Source: FEN-1219 sp037445815
Lineage (GTDB): Bacteria; Pseudomonadota; Gammaproteobacteria; Steroidobacterales; Rariloculaceae
Assembly: GCA_037445815.1 (NCBI GenBank)
Contig: JBBIJV010000016.1
Coordinates: forward strand, 1 to 28,661
Reading direction: 5' to 3'
DNA length: 28,661 bases
The notes under the pieces were generated by a model that was not told the origin of the DNA, did no database searches, and was given only the letters and a program-made list of their open reading frames with translations. Positions 7,941 through 14,966 of the stretch are shown piece by piece; position 1 is the stretch's first letter, and each line of letters starts with the position of its first letter. Both the position numbers and the translations under genes were made by a program.

Positions 7941-9065
7941 TCAGTGCCGCGCGTCGCGCAGGCCTTCCGCGCAGGCGAACTCGCGGAGCTCGTCGTTCGG
8001 ATACGACGCCTTGCGATAGCGGCGCACGACGCGCCACGGCTCGACCAGCGCCTCCGGATCGTTGACGGTGATCTGATTCTCGAGCACGCCGGGCTCGACG
8101 AAGCGAATTCGTTCCTGCACCGTCATCTTGTCGCTGTGCGGTGACGAACCGTCGATGTACGACTTCGTCGTGAGCGCCACCGTGTCGACGACGAGCGTGT
8201 CGCCCTCCCAGCGGCCCGTCGAATAGCCGGCATAGGTCGGATCGGCGAGCACCTGCGCCGACGGCTTGCGGCCGTCCAAGAAGATTCGCCGCATCGCGTC
8301 TTGGTGCTCGGTGAAGATCGTGATCTTCTGCGCGTCTTGCATGATCTCCATGCCGTATGCGGCACTCATCATCGCCGGCATGCCGGGCGGCAGGCAGTTG
8401 TGGACGTTGTCCGTCTCGTACGAGCCGCTGATACGCGACGCCGCGATCGCGTTCCACTTCGCGAGGTACTCGGGCGTCAGCTTCGGCGCATCGGGCCCTC
8501 GACCCTGCGAGCCGTCGGCCGTCGGCGACGAGCGCGTCGGCGGCGGCAGCGGCTCGTTCGGGCGCCGCGGCGAAGGCGCCGCCTGGCCGCCCTGTTGCGC
8601 GGGATAGTAGACGCCCGCGAAGTTCGGGCGACCGCCGGGGCCGCTCGGCGCGGCCGGCAGAGGAAGCGCAGCCGCGGCTTCGCGGTTGAAGTTCGGCTGA
8701 TTGCCGAGCACGGTGCCGTCGGCCTTCGTGACGCGCGCGATGATGCCTTCGGGGTCGCCGTTCTTCGCCGGGCTCGCGTGCACGGTGACGCGCTCGCCGG
8801 GCTTAAGGATCGAGCTGCTCCAACCCGCGCGGCCCAAGATTCCCGGCGGACGCCCTTCGACGGCCCACTCCTGCGTTGCGCCATCCTGCCCCTGGACCGT
8901 CATGATCAGCCAGGTATGTGGGTTCATCCACCGCCACTCTTTGACGGTGCCCTCGAGCGTGATGATCTTGTCGACTTGGTAAGCCGAATTGCTGTGGTGT
9001 GCGGCGGCCGGAATGGCCGGGCCGCAGAGCGCGACCAGAGCCGCAAGTTTCGCGTAGACGTTCAT
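7941..9065 (-). CDS. Exported two-domain protein: DUF6152-like domain plus conserved C-terminal domain
   Basis: This 374-residue protein starts at 9065, not at the upstream in-frame ATG 9101, because AAGGGGGG (within the complement of 9071-9080) sits five bases before it and a signal peptide (about 5-22, AAA) begins there. The mature protein opens with HHSNSAY. Residues about 23-120 form the DUF6152-like domain (LEGTVKEWRWMNPHTWL at 37-53). A Pro-rich linker at about 133-195 leads to a C-terminal domain sharing FLDGR, GRWEGDTLVVDT (284-295), NDPEALVEPW and the final FACAEG with the protein at 787-1785. Together the domains show that all three such proteins in the window come from one family. 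The mature protein should be periplasmic. No catalytic residues are recognised. Confidence 0.85.
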   Translation of the reverse strand: MNVYAKLAALVALCGPAIPAAAHHSNSAYQVDKIITLEGTVKEWRWMNPHTWLIMTVQGQDGATQEWAVEGRPPGILGRAGWSSSILKPGERVTVHASPAKNGDPEGIIARVTKADGTVLGNQPNFNREAAAALPLPAAPSGPGGRPNFAGVYYPAQQGGQAAPSPRRPNEPLPPPTRSSPTADGSQGRGPDAPKLTPEYLAKWNAIAASRISGSYETDNVHNCLPPGMPAMMSAAYGMEIMQDAQKITIFTEHQDAMRRIFLDGRKPSAQVLADPTYAGYSTGRWEGDTLVVDTVALTTKSYIDGSSPHSDKMTVQERIRFVEPGVLENQITVNDPEALVEPWRVVRRYRKASYPNDELREFACAEGLRDARH

Positions 9066-9318
9066 GTCTGCCCCCCTTCGTTCCCGGCGCGACGCGCTCA
9101 ATCGTGAGCGCGGGCAGACACCCTGGCAAGCGGGGCCCGCTCGAAGCTACGGCTGCGGTCGACCACCTCGATTTGAGCTAATCAATATTGCATAACCTGT
9201 TGATACTAATGCCTACTCCGCTGGGGGCTTTGCGGCCGTTTGCACCCGTGCCGCTGGCACGCGGTCTTCGTATACTTTCCGCGCCGGTCATCGGAGCGAC
9301 TACCTGGGGTTGTTTGGG
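9066..9318. promoter_or_regulatory. Divergent intergenic region with AT-rich island, dyads and a -10 box
   Basis: This 253-base gap between two divergent exported-protein genes has an AT-rich island at about 9172-9212 in otherwise GC-rich DNA. It holds the palindrome CAATATTG (9183-9190) and an outer dyad ATCAA (9181-9185) / TTGAT (9200-9204). A second perfect dyad, GTGCC-GCT-GGCAC, is at 9248-9260, just ahead of TATACT at 9271-9276, a good -10 for the rightward gene. I see no matching -35 at proper spacing, so the dyad may be an activator or repressor site. No gene is seen in the gap. Confidence 0.4.
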
Positions 9319-9696
9319 ATGCGCTGTTGCACGATTGCGCTGCTGTTCGGCTTCTTGTCGCTGAGCGGCACCAGCCACGCCGCCGACCCCGACCTCAAGG
9401 TAGGTGTCGTCACCGAATCGCGCGTCTACGAGCGCGAGAAGGCCTCGGTCGTCGTCGGCGGCATTCGAGCGCCGGCCGCGAAGGAATGGGTGAGCCGCGT
9501 GACGGTTGCGCTCGACGGCGAGCGCATCACCGGAGAATGGGTGCCGAAGACGACGGTGAGCGCCTCGGCCAGGGAATTCCCGCGCGGCACCGACGTGCGG
9601 GCCGCCGCTCGGCGTAATCAGCTCTTGCTCGAGCACCCGGACGGCAGCATCGTGACGGCGCGCATCGTTCGGCGCGTCGAGCCGAAGGTCGACTAG
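9319..9696 (+). CDS. Small exported protein of unknown function
   Basis: A 125-residue protein from ATG 9319; a TTG nine bases upstream is an alternative start. A signal peptide is evident (hydrophobic 4-16, SHAAD). The mature part is rich in short beta-strand-like segments and charged residues: KVGVVTESRVYERE, SVVVGGIRA, RVTVALDGERITGEWVPK and a basic tail. There are two cysteines (C3 and C4), both inside the signal peptide, and no lipobox is present. I do not recognise a family. It converges on the SnoaL-like gene at 9700 with three bases between them. Confidence 0.65.
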   Translation: MRCCTIALLFGFLSLSGTSHAADPDLKVGVVTESRVYEREKASVVVGGIRAPAAKEWVSRVTVALDGERITGEWVPKTTVSASAREFPRGTDVRAAARRNQLLLEHPDGSIVTARIVRRVEPKVD

Positions 9697-9699
9697 GAG

Positions 9700-10197
9700 C
9701 TACTGCGCCGTCACCATCGGCCCAAGCGTGGCCGTATCCCAGTGCTCGTCCGCGCGCCCGTCGACGATGCGCCACTGGTCGTACCAAATCGACGTGTACT
9801 TCTGCCCCTCGTTGCGCGGATCGTCGTACTCCATGCGAAACACGACGCCGACGATGTCGCCGCTCGTGAGCACGGTGACGATCGGCATGGTCAGCTTGTC
9901 GCACCGCTCGGCGCGCGGCAGGCCGCGGAAGTAAGCGACGACGTTGTCACGCCCCGATTGCACGTTCGGGTTGTGTTGCAGATAGCGCTCCGTTAGCCAG
10001 CGGTCCGCCTGCTCCCAGTGGTTGCACTGCAAGAGCTCGCGGAGAATGTGCAGCACGACCTGTTTGTTCGCGTGCTTGACGGGATCCTCGTCCGTGAATA
10101 GCGCCTCGGGATCCGCCGCTGCAACGACGGGCTCCTGCGCTTCTGCGGCGCCGAGCGCTCCGACGAGCGCCAACGGCAATACGAGTTTCCAGCTCAC
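9700..10197 (-). CDS. Exported SnoaL-like protein translationally coupled to the tannase-like gene
   Basis: A protein of 165 residues starting at GTG 10197. The choice is firm: AGGAGGGG lies within the end of the upstream gene, and the GTG overlaps that gene's TGA in GTGA, so the two should be translationally coupled. A signal peptide is likely (VLPLALVGALGAAEAQ). YLQHNPNVQSGRDNVVAYF (72-90) and the closing WRIVDGRADEHWDT (142-155) are typical of the SnoaL-like group once described as predicted aldol-condensation-catalysing enzymes (COG4922, from memory). The pairing suggests that it acts on, or binds, a product of the neighbouring esterase-like enzyme. That is inference. Confidence 0.85.
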   Translation of the reverse strand: MSWKLVLPLALVGALGAAEAQEPVVAAADPEALFTDEDPVKHANKQVVLHILRELLQCNHWEQADRWLTERYLQHNPNVQSGRDNVVAYFRGLPRAERCDKLTMPIVTVLTSGDIVGVVFRMEYDDPRNEGQKYTSIWYDQWRIVDGRADEHWDTATLGPMVTAQ

Positions 10198-11792
10198 CGG
10201 CGCCCCTCCTGCATACGGCACTCGAAGTTTGCGGCGTCGTCGATGCTGCCCGCGCCGCGGTAGCGCGCGACTTGCGGATACGGACAGAGCGGGCGCGACC
10301 TGGTCACCTGCCCGTTCACGATCTTGCGCGCGACGAGCGAATCCGGGGCGACGCCCTTCTCTACCCAGTCGATGACGGCCGTCACCGCGTCGTATTGATC
10401 GGGGCCGAGCCCGCCGGCGCAGTGCGCCATGCCGGGCACCATGAAGAGGCGCATGAAGTCCGTGCTGTTGCGGCCGTTCGCCGCGGCGGCCTTCTCGTAG
10501 TACTCGACGCCCATCAGCGGCTGCAGAATCGCGTCGGCCCAGCCGTACGTGATCAGCAGCTTGCCGCCGCGCTCGCGAAATGCGCGCAAGTCCGTCTGCT
10601 TCGCGTTCGCGATCTCGCCCCAGCGCTCGAGCAGCCGCGGGTCGCGATCGAAGTCGAACGTTCGGAAGTCCCAGTCCGGGCGCGGCGGGTCGAACACCAG
10701 GTAGCGCATCGTGCCCTCGGCCAGGCCGAAGTCGGCCGTGCCGGCGCCGGCCTCCGTCGGCGCAATGAGCCGCAGCCAGCCGCTCGCCATCGTGCCGTTC
10801 GGCCCCGGCAGCACGGCCTCGCTGCCGACCATGAAGCCCGGAAAGATCGAGCGGCCGCGGCTCTTCGGGCCGTCGTAAACCTTCTGCACGGCAGCCGCCT
10901 CCGCGCTCGTCAGGCACGCCGACGATGCCTCGTTGCCGGCGGTGCACATCGGCACGTCGCGCGCAACCCGGAACGAGCACTGCCGGGGATCGTCGATGAG
11001 CCCGTCGCGCAAGCCGTCGACGGCGTCGCATTGCTGCATCGCACGCTCCGCAACGAGCGCGAGCTTGCCGGGCGAAACGTGCGTCTCGGCGAACGCGCGC
11101 TGGTTCCAGATCGCGCCGATCGTGAAGCCGGTTTGATCCACCCATGGCGCGTTGGCCACGATGCCGTCGAAGTCCTCCGGGTAGCGCTGCGCCTCGATGA
11201 GGCCCTGCCGGCCGCCGTTCGAGCATGAGTTCCAGTACGCCTTGTCGACGGGCCGCGAGTAATAGCGATTCGCGATCTCCTTCGCCGTCACGGCCGTCAA
11301 GTGCACGGCGCGGTACGCGTAGTCGATCGCTTTCTGCGGGTTCGAGAGCACGAAGGTCGCGCCCGGCTCCTCGCTCGCGAAGTGCCCCGTGTTCGTTTGT
11401 GCCACGGCGAAACCGTGCTCGAGCCCTTGCCCGAGCTGCGCCACGCGGCCGGGATTGTCGAGCGCCTCGCCGGCGTGCCCGCCGTTGCCGATCATGTAGA
11501 GCCGGCCGTTCCAAGCGCTCGGCAGCCGGACCTCGAACGCGATCTCGGGCGAGAGCCGGCCGCTCACTTTGCAGTGGCGCGGCACGTTGCCTTCGGCCGG
11601 CACGGCTTGCGCCGCGATCTCGACGACGTCGGCGATGCCGGTCGTGTGAAGCTGCTCGCACGGCCCCGCGGGCCGGATGTCCCCGCCCGGATATTGCGCC
11701 TGCGACCTCTGTGCGTTGGCGAACGGCTGCGCCTCGACGCTCACGCTCGCGCAAGCCACCACACAGCAAACCGAGACGATGGCGTTGCGCAT
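10194..11792 (-). CDS. Tannase/feruloyl esterase family alpha/beta hydrolase
   Basis: This 532-residue protein has a signal peptide (about 4-21), so it is periplasmic or secreted. The family hydrolyses ester bonds of gallate or ferulate-type phenolic acids. The complete CS-D-HC triad is visible: nucleophile S191 in NSCSNGGRQG with the preceding C190, D420 in YGWADAILQP, and H457-C458 in GMAHCAGG. In this family the two cysteines usually form a disulfide that joins Ser and His. Other family blocks are LPSAWNGRLYMIGNGG (about 90-105), ATTK-like AVTAKEIANRYY, and RYPEDFDGIVANAP (203-216). An AAGGA site precedes ATG 11792. The substrate cannot be decided by eye. This is the intact counterpart of the broken gene at 27280-28463. 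Confidence 0.93.
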   Translation of the reverse strand: MRNAIVSVCCVVACASVSVEAQPFANAQRSQAQYPGGDIRPAGPCEQLHTTGIADVVEIAAQAVPAEGNVPRHCKVSGRLSPEIAFEVRLPSAWNGRLYMIGNGGHAGEALDNPGRVAQLGQGLEHGFAVAQTNTGHFASEEPGATFVLSNPQKAIDYAYRAVHLTAVTAKEIANRYYSRPVDKAYWNSCSNGGRQGLIEAQRYPEDFDGIVANAPWVDQTGFTIGAIWNQRAFAETHVSPGKLALVAERAMQQCDAVDGLRDGLIDDPRQCSFRVARDVPMCTAGNEASSACLTSAEAAAVQKVYDGPKSRGRSIFPGFMVGSEAVLPGPNGTMASGWLRLIAPTEAGAGTADFGLAEGTMRYLVFDPPRPDWDFRTFDFDRDPRLLERWGEIANAKQTDLRAFRERGGKLLITYGWADAILQPLMGVEYYEKAAAANGRNSTDFMRLFMVPGMAHCAGGLGPDQYDAVTAVIDWVEKGVAPDSLVARKIVNGQVTRSRPLCPYPQVARYRGAGSIDDAANFECRMQEGRR

Positions 11793-11848
11793 CTCGTTGA
11801 GTCCTTGGGTCGGCTACCGGGAGCGGTGGCTGATTGAAGCGCGCGTGA

Positions 11849-11962
11849 AACGACCGTGTCAATGCCGCGCGCGAGATGACCCTCGACGACCCGCCGTACC
11901 GCTTTGAGATCTTCAACCGGAAGGCCGACGGCTGCGAGAAGATCGGGCTGAAGCCGCACTGA
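11849..11962 (+). pseudogene. Possible C-terminal remnant of a lost gene (weak)
   Basis: In the 178-base gap between the tannase-like and SDR genes, an open frame opposite in strand to both runs from just after a stop at 11846-11848 to TGA 11960-11962. From ATG 11876 it would encode 28 residues including PYRFEIFNRKADG, which looks protein-like in composition (aromatic and charged residues alternating) rather than like antisense arginine-rich noise. It has no clear ribosome site. It may be the tail of a deleted gene or chance. I do not recognise the family. Confidence 0.25.
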
Positions 11963-11970
11963 CGGCTGGC

Positions 11971-12867
11971 CTATTGGCGCCGTCCTCCGCTGATGCCGGT
12001 GCCACGATCGATCGGCGCACGCACGGCGCCCGGCGAATCGGCCGCCGGCGGCGCCTCTTCGATCTGCGTCTTGTGCATTTGCCGCGCTCCCGTCTTTACC
12101 GAGACGCCGGGCAACACGTTCGCCATGGCGAGCTTCGCGATGCCGTCGGCGCCCACGATCTCCTTGTCCTCGGGATTGGCCGCAAGGCGCACGATCGCGT
12201 CGACGACCCTGCGGGGGTCGTGCAGAGGCTTCGGCGGGTCGACCTCGTGCCCCGTGTAGTTCGCCGCGTGGTCGAAGAACGGCGTGTCGTGCGCCGTCGG
12301 CATGACCGTGCAGATGTGGACGCCCTCGATACCGTTCTCCTTCACCTCTTGCCGCAGCGATCCGGCGAGCCCGACGATGCCGTGCTTCGCGGCGGCGTAC
12401 GACGTGTAGTACGGCACCGTCGCGAAGCCGAGCTCCGAAGCGACATTGATCAACACGCCTCGGCCCTGCGCAATGAACCGGCGGTACGCGCAGTACGAGC
12501 CGTAGAGCGTGCCGAGCAAGTTCGTGGCGATCACCTGCTCGTGCACTGCGAGCGGCACTCGCTCGAATCGGCCGAGCGCACCCACGCCCGCGTTGTTGAT
12601 CCAGACGTCGATGCGGCCGTAAGCGGCGAGCGCCGCGCCCGCCAGGCGCTCCACCTCGGGCCGCCGGCTTACGTCCGTCGCGCAGGCGATGGCTTCACCG
12701 CCTTCGGCGCTGCACTCGTTCGCGAGCTCCTCGAGCAACTCCATTCGGCGCGCCGCGACGACGAGCTTGGCTCCTTGGCGCGCGAGCTCGAGCGCGGCGC
12801 CTTTGCCGAAGCCGCTCGACGCGCCCGTCAGCACGATGACCTTTTCGAACACGGATTGCTCGCCCAT
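11971..12867 (-). CDS. Short-chain dehydrogenase/reductase (SDR)
   Basis: This 298-residue classical SDR is an NAD(P)-dependent oxidoreductase. Visible motifs are the dinucleotide loop TGASSGFG (14-21), D65 in ATDVS, NNAG (91-94) and the catalytic set S144, Y157 and K161 in the YxxxK motif. R40-R41 after the second strand favours NADP(H). The C-terminal extension of about 60 residues beyond the core, ending in a Pro/Gly-rich tail, is longer than in minimal SDRs. It starts at ATG 12867, where AAGGAG sits seven bases upstream; the ATG at 12903 has no such site. It lies 60 bases after the FkbM gene on the same strand. The substrate is unknown. Confidence 0.93.
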   Translation of the reverse strand: MGEQSVFEKVIVLTGASSGFGKGAALELARQGAKLVVAARRMELLEELANECSAEGGEAIACATDVSRRPEVERLAGAALAAYGRIDVWINNAGVGALGRFERVPLAVHEQVIATNLLGTLYGSYCAYRRFIAQGRGVLINVASELGFATVPYYTSYAAAKHGIVGLAGSLRQEVKENGIEGVHICTVMPTAHDTPFFDHAANYTGHEVDPPKPLHDPRRVVDAIVRLAANPEDKEIVGADGIAKLAMANVLPGVSVKTGARQMHKTQIEEAPPAADSPGAVRAPIDRGTGISGGRRQ

Positions 12868-12927
12868 CAAACCACTCCTTGGTCTTGGATCGGCGCGAGC
12901 CATGCAAGCGGCGTGCCGCCGCGGCCG

Positions 12928-13713
12928 TCAACGGCGCCAGGCCAGCAGCTCCACGGACCGAGCACGCTGCAGCCAGCGGGCCGTCGCCTTCGCGACGTCG
13001 CGCTCGCTGAGCGTGCGCACGGCCGCGTGCGTCGCCGCGTGTACCCGAAAGCCCCGCTCGAGCAGCCAGCGCGGCAGTGCGTCCGGCGAGTGGCCGGCGA
13101 GCCGCTGCAGCAGCGGATGCCACTCGACGACGAGCACCGGAGCGCTCGTGGCCAGCAGCCGCCCCATGCCTTCCAGAACGTCGAGCTCGGCACCCTCGAC
13201 GTCGATCTTGACCACGTCTGCGCGCCCGCTCACGAGATCGTCGAGCGGCACCACGGGCACGCGAACGATGTCCGTCACGAAGGCATAGCAGCTTTGCGGG
13301 AACAAGCTGTTAACGGCGCTCATCGGCCCGCGAACGAAGAGCTCGCGAGCACCGTGCGTGCGCCCGGCGGCGACGTGCTCGACGACGACGTTGTCGAGAC
13401 GCGCGGCCGCGACGTTGCGGCGCAGCACGGCGAGACTGTCGGCCGCGGGCTCTATGGCGACGACTCGGCCGCGCGGGCCCGCGAGCCGAGCCGCGTGGAT
13501 CGCGTTGTACCCGATGTTGGCGCCCACGTCGACGACGGTTGCGCCGGCGCGCACGTGGCGGTCGAACAACCGATGAATGCGGAGATTGCCTGCGACGACG
13601 GACAATCGAACACGGCGCGTGCCCGGGACGTCGATTCGCGAGCCCGCGAAACGCACGCGCTCGCCGCGCCAAGCGTCGACGGCGGTGCACGGCCATTGCA
13701 GCATGCCGAGCAT
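12928..13713 (-). CDS. FkbM-family SAM-dependent methyltransferase
   Basis: This 261-residue protein has SAM motif I VVDVGANIGYN at 60-70, the acidic ribose-binding residue in VVAIEPAAD (E88) and the family-specific KIDVEGAELDVLEGM at 169-183. FkbM enzymes O-methylate sugars, lipids or polyketides. I choose ATG 13713 because GAGG lies just before it. The longest open frame starts at 13830 but would run into the divergent glycosidase gene at 13782. No signal peptide or membrane segment is seen. It shares the 68-base divergent region with the glycosidase gene, which fits a role in polysaccharide or glycolipid metabolism, but this is only context. Confidence 0.88.
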   Translation of the reverse strand: MLGMLQWPCTAVDAWRGERVRFAGSRIDVPGTRRVRLSVVAGNLRIHRLFDRHVRAGATVVDVGANIGYNAIHAARLAGPRGRVVAIEPAADSLAVLRRNVAAARLDNVVVEHVAAGRTHGARELFVRGPMSAVNSLFPQSCYAFVTDIVRVPVVPLDDLVSGRADVVKIDVEGAELDVLEGMGRLLATSAPVLVVEWHPLLQRLAGHSPDALPRWLLERGFRVHAATHAAVRTLSERDVAKATARWLQRARSVELLAWRR

Positions 13714-13766
13714 CGCCTCGAAGCCGAGCAAGTTGCATGCCACGGCCTCGCCGCACCGCGCGTTGC

Positions 13767-13772
13767 TACAAT
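13767..13772 (+). promoter_or_regulatory. Candidate -10 box for the glycosidase-like gene
   Basis: TACAAT at 13767-13772 ends ten bases before ATG 13782. If used, transcription would start within a few bases of the start codon, giving a nearly leaderless mRNA. No ribosome site is visible upstream of this ATG, which fits. No good -35 is seen. Confidence 0.4.
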
Positions 13773-13781
13773 CCTCGGCGC

Positions 13782-14966
13782 ATGCCGCGCGCCAGCGACG
13801 ATTTGAAGCTCCTTGCCGAGTGCCGCGCACGCAGCATCGAGCTGCTGCGCCGCAATTCGACGGCCCGCGGCGTGCTCCCGGCGGCCGCGACGCCCCGCGC
13901 CGCCGCGCGCGGCTACACGGCGATCTTCGGCTGCGATGCGGCCATCTGCGCGCTCGGCATGGCCGTCTCCGGCGACCGGGCGCTCGAGCGCGCGGCCGGC
14001 ACAGGGCTCGAGACGCTCGCGGCGTATCAAGCGCCGAACGGCCAGATCCCGAAGTTCGTGGCGCCGGACCGGCGCGAGGCCGATTTCTGGTACTTGGGCT
14101 GCATCGACTCGACGCTGTGGTGGCTCATCGCGCTCGCGCTCGTCGATCGATTTCGCCGCGAGCGCGGCTCGCGGAGCGGCTTGCTGCGCCGTTGGCGCCG
14201 TGATACGGCGCTCGCGCTCCAATGGCTTCAGGCGCAGGAGCATCAGCACTTCCATCTGCTCCAGCAAAACGAGGCGAGCGATTGGGCGGACATCATGCCG
14301 CGGTCGGGCTTCGTGCTCTACACGAACGCGCTGTGGTATCGCGTGAAGCGGCTGTTCGGCCTGCCTCACGCCGCGGACACGCGCAGCAGCTTCAACGGCC
14401 TGTTCCATCCGTTCTCGGCCGGGCTGTTCGAGTATCGGCGCGGGCGGCTGCTGAACGAGTACGTGCTCAAGCGCGCGCGCAACCGCGACCTGCTCTTGAG
14501 CTTCGTGAACTTCTCGTTCTTCGGCGAGGAAGGCGACGTTTTCGGCAACGTGCTCGCCGTGCTCTGCGGGGCGCTCGCGCCGAGCGCCTGCCGCCGAACG
14601 CTCGACGCGCTGCTCGCCGCGCGCGTCCACGAGCCGCATCCCGTACGTGCCGTCGTCGAACCGATCCGCAAGCAAAGCGCGCTGTGGCGGCCGTACATGG
14701 CGCGCCACCGGCAGAACTCCGCTTGGCAGTACCACAACGGCGGCGTCTGGCCGATGATCGGCGGGTTCTGGGTTGCGGCGCTCGCACGCAACGGGCGCCG
14801 CCGCCTGGCGCGCGAGGAGCTCGTGAAGCTCGCGCGCGTGTGCGCGCTCGACGACTGGGCGTTCGCGGAGTGGCTGCATGGACGCACCTCGGCGCCGCGC
14901 GGCATGCGGGGTCAGTCGTGGAACGCCGCGGTGTTCCTGCTCGCGGAGCGCGCCGCGCTCGGCTAG
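13782..14966 (+). CDS. GH100/amylo-alpha-1,6-glucosidase-like (alpha/alpha)6-barrel glycosidase
   Basis: This 394-residue protein has no signal peptide, so it is cytoplasmic. Signature stretches are CDAAICALGMAVSGD (51-65), DFWYLGCIDSTLWWL (101-115), SDWADIMPRSGFVLYTNALWY (166-186) and WQYHNGGVWPMIGGFW (315-330), and near the end FAEWLHG followed by RGMRGQSWNAAVFLLA. These resemble the catalytic core shared by glycogen-debranching glucosidases and GH100 alkaline/neutral invertases. By analogy D167 or D170 would be the acid and E363 the base. Both families act on alpha-linked glucose or sucrose, and I cannot choose between them. Its 3' end meets the histidine kinase gene from the other strand in a shared CTAG. 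Confidence 0.8.
   Translation: MPRASDDLKLLAECRARSIELLRRNSTARGVLPAAATPRAAARGYTAIFGCDAAICALGMAVSGDRALERAAGTGLETLAAYQAPNGQIPKFVAPDRREADFWYLGCIDSTLWWLIALALVDRFRRERGSRSGLLRRWRRDTALALQWLQAQEHQHFHLLQQNEASDWADIMPRSGFVLYTNALWYRVKRLFGLPHAADTRSSFNGLFHPFSAGLFEYRRGRLLNEYVLKRARNRDLLLSFVNFSFFGEEGDVFGNVLAVLCGALAPSACRRTLDALLAARVHEPHPVRAVVEPIRKQSALWRPYMARHRQNSAWQYHNGGVWPMIGGFWVAALARNGRRRLAREELVKLARVCALDDWAFAEWLHGRTSAPRGMRGQSWNAAVFLLAERAALG

Noticed and set aside
9181..9204. FNR-type box in the AT-rich island
   Set aside because: An FNR site is TTGAT-N4-ATCAA; here the half-sites are in the reverse order and 14 bases apart. No FNR-like box is seen upstream of cydA either.
9700..11916. A 738-codon open frame on the minus strand across the tannase region
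   Set aside because: Only its last 165 codons are real (the SnoaL-like gene, from GTG 10197). The rest is Arg/Ala-rich out-of-frame translation of the tannase-like gene, which has a complete catalytic triad in its own frame.
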